NCBI GenBank assembly: GCA_963794955.1
Contig: CAWCGF010000008.1
Coordinates: forward strand, 62,001 to 126,000
DNA: 64,000 nucleotides
Reading direction: 5' to 3'
Source of the DNA: JAFDVL01 sp963794955
GTDB taxonomy: Bacteria > Acidobacteriota > Blastocatellia > RBC074
Shown here: positions 8,230 to 15,591 of the stretch, piece by piece
Position numbering within the stretch: the first letter of the stretch is position 1
Layout: every line of letters starts with the position of its first letter
The notes under the pieces: generated by a model
What the model was told of the DNA's origin: nothing
What the model saw: the letters and a program-made list of their open reading frames with translations, nothing else
Databases searched by the model: none
Translations under genes and position numbers: made by a program

Positions 8230-9192
8230 TTACACCACAAAGATGTCTTGTTCGGCCCAGGCGGGTGCGGCATTTTTTGCCGCTGCCGTGAGCGCCATAT
8301 AGCCTTTCTTATCCACGCCCGCAGGCATTTCCTTCGGCACGCCCATCACGGTTTGCGTTTTGAAAACCGTTCCCGGCGCGAGATCAAAGAAAGGAAATTC
8401 CGGTTCAGTGCAGCCCAGGCACGGCATCCCGGCGCGCGTCTTGGACGATTGACGATTCCACAAAATGCGATTGCAAGGCGAATGCGTCATCGGGCCACGA
8501 CAGCCGAGGTCATAAAACAGACAGCCTTTGCGTTGTCCAAACTCTGTCGTCGAAACCTTGTAAGCAAAGTGCATGTTGCGGGTACAGCCGGTTTGCGTGA
8601 AGCTTTGGAAAAACGTCTTGGGGCGTTGGAATTCGTCAAGCGTAATATCGCCCGCGCGCCCTGTCGCAACGGCTACGACAATTTGCGTAATCCAATCAGG
8701 ATGCGCCGGACAGCCGGGAATATTGATCGCGGGCAGCCCCGCTTTCGAGGTGAAACCTTGGCCCAGAAAGCCGCCGTATTCGCGTTTCAGAAATTGCAGC
8801 CCCTGCGAATCGCTGGGGTTTGGGGCGGTTGCCGGTATCCCGCCCCACGTCGCACAATCACCGACCGCGACGACGAATTGTGCCGCATCGCTAAGTTCGC
8901 GCACCCATTGTTTCATCGGACGACCCGCGAAGCGATTCCATTCGCCTGTGCCATTCGGCGCGTTTACGACGGTTCCTTCAAAGACAAAGATGTCCAGCGG
9001 GATTGCGCCTGATGCACAATCGCGTAGAATTTTTTGCAGATTGTCTCCCAGCTCGACACCCAACGACGGATGCCAGAGAATGTTGATCCCGAAGTCCGTG
9101 ACCAGGTCACACGCGCTCGGCTCTTCCGCGTTCAGGAACGACATTGTGTTGCCCGAACAAGCGCCGCCCTGTAGCCAAAGCAGGTTTGCCAT
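8230..9192 (-). CDS. hhyS: Group 1h-like [NiFe]-hydrogenase small subunit
   Basis: 320 residues; ATG 9192 has AAGGAG 7-8 bases upstream. It begins directly with MANLLWLQGGACSGNTMSF and has no twin-arginine signal, unlike periplasmic uptake hydrogenases, which fits group 1h/5 enzymes. Iron-sulfur ligand regions are VGDCATWGG, IPGCPAHPDW, CTRNMHF, CLFYDLGCRGP and MPCLGCTEPEFPFF. The usual CxGC of the proximal cluster reads CSGN, so a canonical cysteine is replaced, consistent with the unusual proximal-cluster ligation known for actinobacterial-type hydrogenases. It passes electrons from the NiFe site to an acceptor. Large-subunit gene follows after 24 bp. Confidence 0.92.
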   Translation of the reverse strand: MANLLWLQGGACSGNTMSFLNAEEPSACDLVTDFGINILWHPSLGVELGDNLQKILRDCASGAIPLDIFVFEGTVVNAPNGTGEWNRFAGRPMKQWVRELSDAAQFVVAVGDCATWGGIPATAPNPSDSQGLQFLKREYGGFLGQGFTSKAGLPAINIPGCPAHPDWITQIVVAVATGRAGDITLDEFQRPKTFFQSFTQTGCTRNMHFAYKVSTTEFGQRKGCLFYDLGCRGPMTHSPCNRILWNRQSSKTRAGMPCLGCTEPEFPFFDLAPGTVFKTQTVMGVPKEMPAGVDKKGYMALTAAAKNAAPAWAEQDIFVV

Positions 9193-9371
9193 TGCAGTCT
9201 CCTTTATTTCAAATTGTGATTGTTACTAAAAAGCCCAAAGTGCAAGCAACGCACTTATCAAACAGAAATCAGGCGTTTGCGTCGCAATCACTATGCCGCG
9301 TGTAGGTATCGCACCAAAACCTTAATTTATTGGGGAAAAAGGAAGATGGAGAAAGTGAACTGCCTCGCAAA

Positions 9372-9420
9372 TTGCAAACTACCTTTGCAACTCAGGAGCC
9401 AACTGCAAAGAAGGTTTGCA
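9372..9420. promoter_or_regulatory. Two TGCAAA-N5-TTTGCA dyads flanking the sigma-54 promoter
   Basis: TTGCAAACTACCTTTGCAA at 9372-9390 is a perfect 7-5-7 inverted repeat, and TGCAAAGAAGGTTTGCA at 9404-9420 is a perfect 6-5-6 repeat with the same half-sites. Their centres are 31 bp apart, about three helical turns. The first overlaps the -12 element; the second lies just upstream of -24. They look like a tandem operator for one regulator, possibly the adjacent activator. A third, weaker TTG-N5-CAA site (TTGCGTCGCAA) is at 9277-9287 in the leader. Confidence 0.6.
9386..9401 (-). promoter_or_regulatory. Sigma-54 (-24/-12) promoter for the hydrogenase genes
   Basis: On the minus strand the sequence reads TGGCTCCTGAGTTGCA, matching the TGGCACG-N4-TTGCA consensus at the key GG and GC dinucleotides with exact spacing. 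It lies about 195 bp upstream of the small-subunit start and just downstream of the small zinc-ribbon gene. The adjacent gene encodes a sigma-54 activator with an intact GAFTGA loop, which strongly supports the call. Transcription would start near 9374. Confidence 0.7.
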
Positions 9421-9425
9421 CGCAT

Positions 9426-9662
9426 CTATCCATTGCGATTGCCACACACAGGGCATTCGGTTTCCAGCGTGTAGCCAAACCAAATGCCCTGACAACGGCT
9501 GCACCAATGCCCGTTCAATTGTTCCGTTTTGAGTCCTAATTGCAGTGCGAGCGGTGTGATGCCGAGGTCTTTGAAAGGTGGCGGATTTTGTTCGAGCGTA
9601 GCTTCCAGCACCTGCTCCGCGTGGTCAAATTCTTCCGGGCTGATTTCGTCAATGTTAGGCAT
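9426..9662 (-). CDS. Small zinc-ribbon-like protein of the hydrogenase locus
   Basis: 78 residues from ATG 9662 (MPNIDEISPEEFDHAEQVLE), preferred because AAAGGA lies just upstream; in-frame GTG and ATG codons up to 9677 are alternatives. The C-terminal third has WCSRCQGIWFG and CPVCGNRNG, a two-CxxC zinc-ribbon or rubredoxin-like knuckle. The N-terminal part is acidic and helical. It sits between the sigma-54 activator and the hydrogenase promoter, transcribed in the same direction. HypA-type nickel chaperones also carry such a ribbon, but the N-terminus lacks the HypA MHE start, so identity with HypA is not supported. Role inferred only from context. Confidence 0.75.
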   Translation of the reverse strand: MPNIDEISPEEFDHAEQVLEATLEQNPPPFKDLGITPLALQLGLKTEQLNGHWCSRCQGIWFGYTLETECPVCGNRNG

Positions 9663-9691
9663 TACCATTCCTTTCACTTGACGGGGAACAC

Positions 9692-11158
9692 TTAGGGTGT
9701 TTGCCGATCCAGCTGATAGCGTTTGATTTTATTTGCCAGCCCCACGCGGGACAATCCCAATTCGCGGGCTACTTTGCTGTAATTCCATTTGTTGCGGCGC
9801 AGGGCTTCGGTGACGATGCGCGTTTCCATGCGCTCGACCAAATCCTTGAGCGTGCCGCCGCCGTTCAGAAAGGTATGCAAATCGTCAGCGCGCTCTTGCG
9901 GCATCAGTTGCTGCAAATCATGGGAAAGATGTTTGGGTGCCAGAAACTCACCGCTTTCCGCCAATGCCACCATGCGGCGCACTTCGTTTTCCAGTTCGCG
10001 CACATTGCCCGGCCACGAGAAAGATTTGAAAACGCGCATAACTTCGTGCGAGATACCGGGGATTTTGCGATTGATGCTTTCAGCGTATTTGTGCGCCAGA
10101 TGATCGGCTAAGATAGGGATGTCTTCAACGCGTTCCCGGAGCGGCGGAATCTCTAATTCGACACCTTTCAGCCGGTAATACAAATCGCGCCGGAACAGAT
10201 TCTTTTCTGTCAGTTCTTTCAGCGGACGGTTCGACGCCGCAATAATACGCACATCGCAATGCCTGATTTGATCTGTGCCGAGCGGCTTGACCTCGCCTTC
10301 CTGCAAGAAGCGCAGCAGGCTCACCTGAAACGAAGGCGAGACTTCTGAAATTTCATCCAGAAACACAGTTCCGCCATCCGCCGCCGGAAACAAACCCAGC
10401 CGATCACTGATCGCGCCCGTAAACGCGCCGCGCTTGTGTCCGAACAGTTCCGAATGTAATAAGTCATCGGGCAACGCACCGCAGTTTTGCGTTAGGAACG
10501 GGAAGTTACGCCGCGCACTATAAAAATGCACCGCGCGTGCCATCAGTTCTTTGCCTGTCCCCGTTTCCCCTTGAATCAAAATCGGTAAGTTGGAAGTCGC
10601 CGCCCGCCGCGCCAGATTACAAACTTCCAGCATCTTGTCACTGGCAAAGACGAGCTTGTCGAATTCGTAGCTCTGTTGCAGCATCCGCGCCATGCCGTCG
10701 TTTTGCCGCTGCATCACAGCATCAGCGAATTTCAACTCACGGCTCAAATAACGATGCCGCCGCGCCAGTTCACGGCTTTCGAGCGCGCGGCGAATCATCA
10801 GCAATAATTGATCGGGATGCCAGGGGCGCGGCACGAATTGGTATACGGCAGCGTCATTGATGAGCTTTACCATGTCCTGAAAATCCGCGTATTCCGTAAT
10901 CAAAATGCGAATGGCTTCGGGTTGCGTGACGCGTACGCGCATCAATAAATCAATCCCGGTCATCTCCGACATGCGCAGGTCAGAGAGAATCACATCCACT
11001 TGCTCATGCTCTAAAATCTTGAGCGCATCCGTGACCGTCCCCGCCGCAAACACCTGATAGTCGCGGGACAAACAATGCGTCAGCGCCTTGCGCTCCTCGA
11101 CGTTTTCATCCACAACTAAAACCTGCCATTCAATGCTTTTTCTATCAGTTTTCTGCAC
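9692..11158 (-). CDS. Sigma-54-dependent response regulator, HupR/HoxA-like
   Basis: 488 residues with three domains: receiver (about 12-130), AAA+ sigma-54 activator (about 170-400), and a C-terminal Fis-type helix-turn-helix (WNYSKVARELGLSRVGLANK). Walker A is GETGTGKE, the sigma-54 contact loop GAFTGA is intact, and Walker B LDEIS follows GGTVF. The receiver has acidic residues in VVDENVEE and the phosphorylation Asp in ILSDLRM (D60), but the conserved Lys position reads PRPW, with Arg in place of Lys. GTG start with AGAAGAG upstream. Context next to hydrogenase genes with a sigma-54 promoter makes it the likely activator of hhySL; HupR relatives are known to activate in the unphosphorylated state. 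Confidence 0.9.
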   Translation of the reverse strand: MQKTDRKSIEWQVLVVDENVEERKALTHCLSRDYQVFAAGTVTDALKILEHEQVDVILSDLRMSEMTGIDLLMRVRVTQPEAIRILITEYADFQDMVKLINDAAVYQFVPRPWHPDQLLLMIRRALESRELARRHRYLSRELKFADAVMQRQNDGMARMLQQSYEFDKLVFASDKMLEVCNLARRAATSNLPILIQGETGTGKELMARAVHFYSARRNFPFLTQNCGALPDDLLHSELFGHKRGAFTGAISDRLGLFPAADGGTVFLDEISEVSPSFQVSLLRFLQEGEVKPLGTDQIRHCDVRIIAASNRPLKELTEKNLFRRDLYYRLKGVELEIPPLRERVEDIPILADHLAHKYAESINRKIPGISHEVMRVFKSFSWPGNVRELENEVRRMVALAESGEFLAPKHLSHDLQQLMPQERADDLHTFLNGGGTLKDLVERMETRIVTEALRRNKWNYSKVARELGLSRVGLANKIKRYQLDRQTP

Positions 11159-11377
11159 GGTGTACTCTTCTGACCTACAACGCAGCCAGGAAAAAAAGAA
11201 CTTTTCAGAATGTAAACTTGCTTTGCATCCTTACTTAGCATGATTCGGCAACGTTGGCAATTCGGTGGGCGTCCGTTGGCATTCGACGTGAAAGTAAGCT
11301 ATTAAGGACAGCGGCTTTGCGTCATTGGGAAACGCAAAGCAAACACGAAAAAGCTTTTTTTCTTTCCAGGAGGATTA

Positions 11378-11773
11378 ATGGACATTTTATTGAAAAGCCA
11401 TCAGCACTTTCGTTGGATCGTTGTGCTAGTGGCCATCATTGCGTTGGTCGTTTTTCTGCTAACGTGGTTGCAGCAAAAAGAAAGCAAATTGGATCGCACA
11501 TTGATGGCAATTTTTCTAGGTTGCTTAGATTTGCAATGGTTGATGGGACTGATTTTATTTATCTGGACTGCTACCACGAGCGGGCTGAGCCGCTTGCATT
11601 GGGAACATGGCCTTATGCTCACGCTCGCCGTCGCACTTGGACATTTCTCGGCGAAGTGGAAACAGTCGCCCGCGCCAATCCGTGCGCGGAACTATTTTTT
11701 CGTTCTCTTGGGCGTGATCCTGTTGATCTATATTGGCGTCGGACGTTACCCCACCGGCTGGCAAATGGGGTGA
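11378..11773 (+). CDS. Small four-helix membrane protein, unknown function
   Basis: 131 residues from ATG 11378 with a strong AGGAGG site. Four hydrophobic segments are visible: about 12-32, 42-64 (containing LQWLMGLILFIW), 75-90 and 105-122. Conserved-looking polar positions are SHQHFRW near the N-terminus, LHWEHGLML before helix 3, and RARNYFF. The His and Trp placement in a short four-helix bundle recalls small heme-binding or cytochrome b-like membrane proteins, but no heme ligand pair can be assigned with confidence. Transcribed away from the hydrogenase regulator, with 219 bp between. Confidence 0.7.
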   Translation: MDILLKSHQHFRWIVVLVAIIALVVFLLTWLQQKESKLDRTLMAIFLGCLDLQWLMGLILFIWTATTSGLSRLHWEHGLMLTLAVALGHFSAKWKQSPAPIRARNYFFVLLGVILLIYIGVGRYPTGWQMG

Positions 11774-11805
11774 GACTGAAAATTGATCGGCAGCAAAAGT
11801 CGAAA

Positions 11806-11829
11806 GCCGCGTTCGGGAAAGGACGCGGC
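11806..11829. terminator. Hairpin between convergent genes
   Basis: GCCGCGT at 11806-11812 pairs perfectly with ACGCGGC at 11823-11829 around a 10-nt loop. It lies between the converging ends of the membrane protein gene (+) and the flavin oxidoreductase gene (-), where a bidirectional terminator is expected. There is no U-tract, so the call rests on position and stem strength. Confidence 0.4.
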
Positions 11830-11846
11830 GGCCATCTTGCCACAGG

Positions 11847-12905
11847 TTAATCTCTGGCGCGCTCATATTGCGCTGGCCACGGGATGTCTGTTTTGAGTTC
11901 CTTGGCAGCATGCAATGGCCAATATGGATCGCGCAGCAGGGCACGGGCTAAAAAGACAACATCCGCCTCTGCGTTAGTAATAATTTGTTCTGCCTGCAAT
12001 GGCTCCGTGATCATTCCAACGGCTCCTGTTGCCAGACCCGCTTCTTTGCGAATGGCCGCCGCGAAAGGAACCTGATAGCCTGGCCCGAGAGGAATTTTTA
12101 CGCCGGGTACATTGCCTCCGCTGGAACAGTCAATGAGGTCAACGCCAAGCGATTTCAACCACCCTGAGAACTGAATAGATTGGGCCAGGTCCCAGCCGCC
12201 TTCTGCCCAATCAGTCGCAGAAATACGCACAAAAACGGGTAAATGCGCAGGCCAGACGCGCCGCACCGCTTCAGTAATTTGCAATGGCAGCCTGGCCCTC
12301 GCCGCCAGACTTCCGCCGAATTCATCGGTTCGCAGATTCGAAAGCGGCGAGAGAAATTCGTGCAGCAGATAGCCGTGTGCCATGTGAATTTCGACGACTT
12401 CAAATCCAGCAGCGAGGCTGCGCTCTGCGGCGCTCGTGAATTGCACAACAGTTTCCTCAATTTCCGTTCGTGTCATTTCGCGGGGCGTAGGATAATTGCC
12501 AAACGGGACGGCGCTGGGAGCCAGCGTTTGCCAACTTTCTTCCCCCACCAGGGGTTTGCCACCCTGCCACGGTGCATTGGTAGAGGCTTTGCGCCCGGCA
12601 TGTGCAAGCTGAATGGCTGGCACCGCGCCTTGTGCTTTGATAAAAGCGGTAATGGGGTGAAAAGCTCGCTCATGTTCATCACACCAGATGCCACTATCCC
12701 CCGGCGAAATTCTTCCTTCCGGTGCAACTGCCGTAGCCTCAACCATCACGAGTGCTGCTCCGCCCACGGCCCGACTGCCAAGATGTACCAAATGCCATTC
12801 GGTTGGCAGGCCATCAAGGCTGGAATACTGGCACATTGGGGAAACGAAAATACGATTTTTAAACTCCACATCGCGCAATCGAAAAACAGAAAACAAATTA
12901 CTCAT
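11847..12905 (-). CDS. NADH:flavin oxidoreductase, Old Yellow Enzyme family (YqjM-like)
   Basis: 352 residues of an FMN-dependent alpha/beta barrel. FVSPMCQYSS is the class III (YqjM) pattern with the flavin-modulating Cys; WHLVHLGSRAVGGAALVMVE follows. HAGRKAS supplies an FMN contact, and EIHMAHGYLLHEFLSP with RTDEFGGS is the hallmark second half, containing the HxxH substrate-binding region typical of YqjM/XenA. These enzymes reduce activated C=C bonds of enones and nitro compounds using NAD(P)H. Neighbours do not indicate a pathway; a thiol-oxidoreductase remnant lies just upstream. Confidence 0.93.
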   Translation of the reverse strand: MSNLFSVFRLRDVEFKNRIFVSPMCQYSSLDGLPTEWHLVHLGSRAVGGAALVMVEATAVAPEGRISPGDSGIWCDEHERAFHPITAFIKAQGAVPAIQLAHAGRKASTNAPWQGGKPLVGEESWQTLAPSAVPFGNYPTPREMTRTEIEETVVQFTSAAERSLAAGFEVVEIHMAHGYLLHEFLSPLSNLRTDEFGGSLAARARLPLQITEAVRRVWPAHLPVFVRISATDWAEGGWDLAQSIQFSGWLKSLGVDLIDCSSGGNVPGVKIPLGPGYQVPFAAAIRKEAGLATGAVGMITEPLQAEQIITNAEADVVFLARALLRDPYWPLHAAKELKTDIPWPAQYERARD

Positions 12906-12932
12906 AATTTAACCTTGCAAGCTGTGTATCTT

Positions 12933-13091
12933 TTACTTTTTCATGGAGCATGCACGATCCACCAAAGCTTGCAGTGCTGCAAGCGATTGAACCCCGGAAA
13001 GCGCTACTCGTCGGTTCGCAATCATTGCGGGAACGCTGCTCACGCCTAAATTTGCGGCCCAGCTTTTATTTCCAGCAAGGAGTTTGTCGAG
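12933..13091 (-). pseudogene. C-terminal remnant of a DsbA/FrnE-like thiol oxidoreductase
   Basis: This frame reads LDKLLAGNKSWAANLGVSSV, then PAMIANRRVALSGVQSLAAL and a final helix. It aligns with the end of FrnE/DsbA-family proteins, where a cis-proline (VP) is followed by a strand and a SGAQ motif. The N-terminal thioredoxin half with CxxC is missing, because upstream sequence belongs to the methyltransferase gene, whose last codons it overlaps in another frame. Best explained as a deletion that fused the methyltransferase 3' end to the tail of a former frnE-like gene. Confidence 0.6.
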
Positions 13092-13776
13092 TTTTTTCAT
13101 AAGCGATGCGCAGCATTTGATTGCCGCCCTTTTGGAATTCGTACTCCACTGGTTCGATGACAGTCTCAATCCCTTCGCGTGCCAGCGCAAGGCGTAACGG
13201 AGCAAGATGTTCAGACGTATTCCCCACCATATCCAACAACGGAAAGACACGAACTTCCTTGGCCACACGACATAATTCCAGCAACGACGCCACGTGAAAC
13301 TCCAACGAAAGCAAGTGCGAATATAAAAGCAACAAATGCGAACACAGGGCTAAATCAAACGCGCCCGCTTGAAACGGCAAGGTCGGCAATTCGCCGGCAA
13401 GATAGCGACCTTCGCGCTGGCCTGTTTCGTAATCCGCCAGAAAACGCTCCATCGCCGTGCTCCGATTTGCTCGCAAGCCTTGCAGGTTTTGCTGAAAGTG
13501 CCATACCCAACGATCTGAGGTGACGTCTACGTTCGCCATCACATCGTCAATCACCCCATCAAAGCGTGCTTTGATTTGTAATCCCGAAAATTCATAGATC
13601 GGATCAAGCGAAATCACTACGCCGCCGCGCGCCGTCCATTCGGCATTGAAGCTTGCTGGGCCATCGCCACAGCCCAGGATTTTCCGCTGCTTATCCGCTT
13701 CCGTCAGCGCAAACATCAATTCGTATTCGCGCAACGTCCGGCCCAACGGAATGACTTGGTTCAAGAGTATTGGCAT
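13066..13776 (-). CDS. SAM-dependent methyltransferase-like protein
   Basis: 236 residues. Motif I reads ILGCGDGPASFNAEW, and the post-I acidic strand is VVISLDPIYEFSG. LPFQAGAFDLALCSHLLLLY is the motif IV region of class I methyltransferases; VRVFPLLD and EYEFQKGGNQMLRI close the domain. The substrate is unknown; this family is often annotated only as class I SAM-dependent methyltransferase. The final residues after MLRI (AYEKTRQTPCWK) come from the junction with an oxidoreductase remnant, so the native C-terminus may have been lost or replaced. Confidence 0.75.
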   Translation of the reverse strand: MPILLNQVIPLGRTLREYELMFALTEADKQRKILGCGDGPASFNAEWTARGGVVISLDPIYEFSGLQIKARFDGVIDDVMANVDVTSDRWVWHFQQNLQGLRANRSTAMERFLADYETGQREGRYLAGELPTLPFQAGAFDLALCSHLLLLYSHLLSLEFHVASLLELCRVAKEVRVFPLLDMVGNTSEHLAPLRLALAREGIETVIEPVEYEFQKGGNQMLRIAYEKTRQTPCWK

Positions 13777-13901
13777 GGCTGTACTTTAATGGACTTCGTT
13801 CGTGAACGCGAGGTTCGCTGCTGGTAAATTCATTCTGGACAGCGAAGCGGATGGTGCATACACTGCCCCCTTCTTTGTGTCTTAAGGAAAGAAGGTTAGC
13901 C

Positions 13902-14426
13902 ATGCGAAAACTGAAATATCACGTCGCCTGCACTGTAGACGGCTTCATCGCGCGCCCGGATGGTTCCTTTGATTGCTTTCTGGCAGAAGGCGAACACGTC
14001 ACGGATTATTTGGCATCGTTCCAGTCCTACGATGTTGTTTTGATGGGGCGCAAAACCTACGAAGTCGGTCTGCATCTCGGCGTGACCAATCCTTATCCGA
14101 TGCTGCGCCAGTACGTCTTCTCACGGACGATGAAAGAAAGCCCGGATGAAAATGTGACGCTGGTTTCGGCTAATGTCGGCGACGTGGTACGAACGCTCAA
14201 GCAGGAAACCGGTCAAGCGATCTACCTGTGCGGCGGAGCGGAGTTGGCGGCGCTACTGTTGGCGGAGCGATTGATTGACGAGCTTATCATCAAGTTGAAT
14301 CCTGTCCTGATTGGTTCGGGCATCCCACTTTTCTCTGGCCCGGTCAAGCTCACGAATTTAGACCTGATCAGCAATAAAGTTTATGACAATGGGGTTCTCT
14401 TGCTTCAGTACCGCGTAAAGTATTGA
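13902..14426 (+). CDS. Dihydrofolate reductase-fold protein (RibD C-terminal domain family)
   Basis: 174 residues from ATG 13902 with GAAGG upstream; a start at 13851 is possible in frame but lacks conservation. Typical features are KYHVACTVDGFIARPDGS near the N-terminus, VVLMGRKTYEV for NADPH binding, and IYLCGGAELAALLLAERL, the second glycine motif. The family includes bacterial NADPH-dependent reductases related to RibD and DHFR, mostly of unknown substrate. It stands 34 bp upstream of an ABC exporter gene in the same direction, so cotranscription is possible. Confidence 0.88.
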   Translation: MRKLKYHVACTVDGFIARPDGSFDCFLAEGEHVTDYLASFQSYDVVLMGRKTYEVGLHLGVTNPYPMLRQYVFSRTMKESPDENVTLVSANVGDVVRTLKQETGQAIYLCGGAELAALLLAERLIDELIIKLNPVLIGSGIPLFSGPVKLTNLDLISNKVYDNGVLLLQYRVKY

Positions 14427-14460
14427 GCCATCCAGGGCAGCGAAAAGGAATTCACTACCA

Positions 14461-15591
14461 ATGAAATTTGAGCAAACAACGGAGGCACTCGTAGCAGCCA
14501 GTAACGCTCAGGAAACAATTATCAAGGTCGAGGATTTAGAGAAGCAATACGCGCGCAGCCCCGTCAAAGCCATCAACGGCATCAGCTTCACCGTGGGGCG
14601 GGGCGAAGTCTTTGGTTTGCTTGGCCCAAATGGTGCAGGGAAGACCACTACGATTGGCGTGCTGACTACACGCGTGCTACCAACCGGCGGACGCGCTTTT
14701 ATTGCTGATGTGGATGTCGTGGCTGATCCTGTAGGCGCAAAGCCGCATATTGCCGTCGTACCACAACGCAACAATCTTGACCGTTCGCTGACTGCAATTG
14801 AGAACCTGACTTTTCACGCCGCGTACTTTGGCATGGGGCGTAGTGAACGCACTCAGCGCGCCCAGGAATTGCTCAATCAATTCGGGCTGGGCGAACGTGC
14901 GGGCGACAAAGTGGATAAATATAGTGGCGGAATGGCGCAACGGCTCTTGATCGCGCGGGCTTTGATGCATTCGCCGCGTGTTTTGTTTTTGGATGAACCG
15001 ACCACCGGACTTGATCCGCAGGCGCGCTTATTTCTGTGGGAGATGATTCGAACGCTCAATCAACATGGCTTGACGCTGCTGCTGACAACGCACGATATGG
15101 AAGAGGCTGAAAAGCTTTGCCACCGCGTAGCGATTATGGATCACGGCAAAATCCTCGCACTCGACACACCGCCGAATTTGAGCAAACTGGTTCCCGCCGG
15201 AACGCGCGTTGAGTTGCGCGTGCAGCGTAGTGCCACACTCACGGAAGAAAAGAAAGCCGCGATTCTGACCGGTATCCAGGCGCTCGGCGGCATCACCAGT
15301 GCCGAATGGACAACCGTGCGCGCGCCTGTGGAGGCCAATGCCGCCAGGCCGCCGCCGTGGGTTATGGCGATGATGGGTGGAGGCGGCGCAAAGCCCGCGA
15401 TGCCGCCAATGCCAAAACCTGCGGACGAAGATCCGCTGCTGCGCCTGTATGCCGAACGCGGCGGCGAAGTGGCCGTGAAAGCTGCGCAGATGATTATCAA
15501 TGCCAAGCTCGAATTAGCTGACCTGCATTTGGCTCAGCCAAGCCTGGAAGATGTCTTCATTCACCTCACCGGAAAGGGGCTGAGAGATTGA
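14461..15591 (+). CDS. ABC transporter ATP-binding protein (multidrug/ABC-2 exporter type)
   Basis: 376 residues. Walker A is GPNGAGKTT, the Q-loop lies at VVPQRNN, the signature is YSGGMAQRL, Walker B is VLFLDEPTTGLDP, and the switch His is in LLTTHDMEEAE. The C-terminal about 100 residues carry an unusual Pro/Gly/Met-rich stretch (PPWVMAMMGGGGAKPAMPPM) before a domain ending SLEDVFIHLTGKGLRD, typical of the DrrA/CcmA-like exporter ATPases. It powers export by the ABC-2 permease, whose TTG start overlaps this stop codon by 4 bp, so the pair is translationally coupled. Confidence 0.93.
   Translation: MKFEQTTEALVAASNAQETIIKVEDLEKQYARSPVKAINGISFTVGRGEVFGLLGPNGAGKTTTIGVLTTRVLPTGGRAFIADVDVVADPVGAKPHIAVVPQRNNLDRSLTAIENLTFHAAYFGMGRSERTQRAQELLNQFGLGERAGDKVDKYSGGMAQRLLIARALMHSPRVLFLDEPTTGLDPQARLFLWEMIRTLNQHGLTLLLTTHDMEEAEKLCHRVAIMDHGKILALDTPPNLSKLVPAGTRVELRVQRSATLTEEKKAAILTGIQALGGITSAEWTTVRAPVEANAARPPPWVMAMMGGGGAKPAMPPMPKPADEDPLLRLYAERGGEVAVKAAQMIINAKLELADLHLAQPSLEDVFIHLTGKGLRD

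Noticed and set aside
11254..11850. 198-codon plus-strand frame overlapping the small membrane protein
   Set aside because: Composition is that of an out-of-frame reading; the overlapping 131-residue frame has a strong ribosome-binding site and membrane helices.
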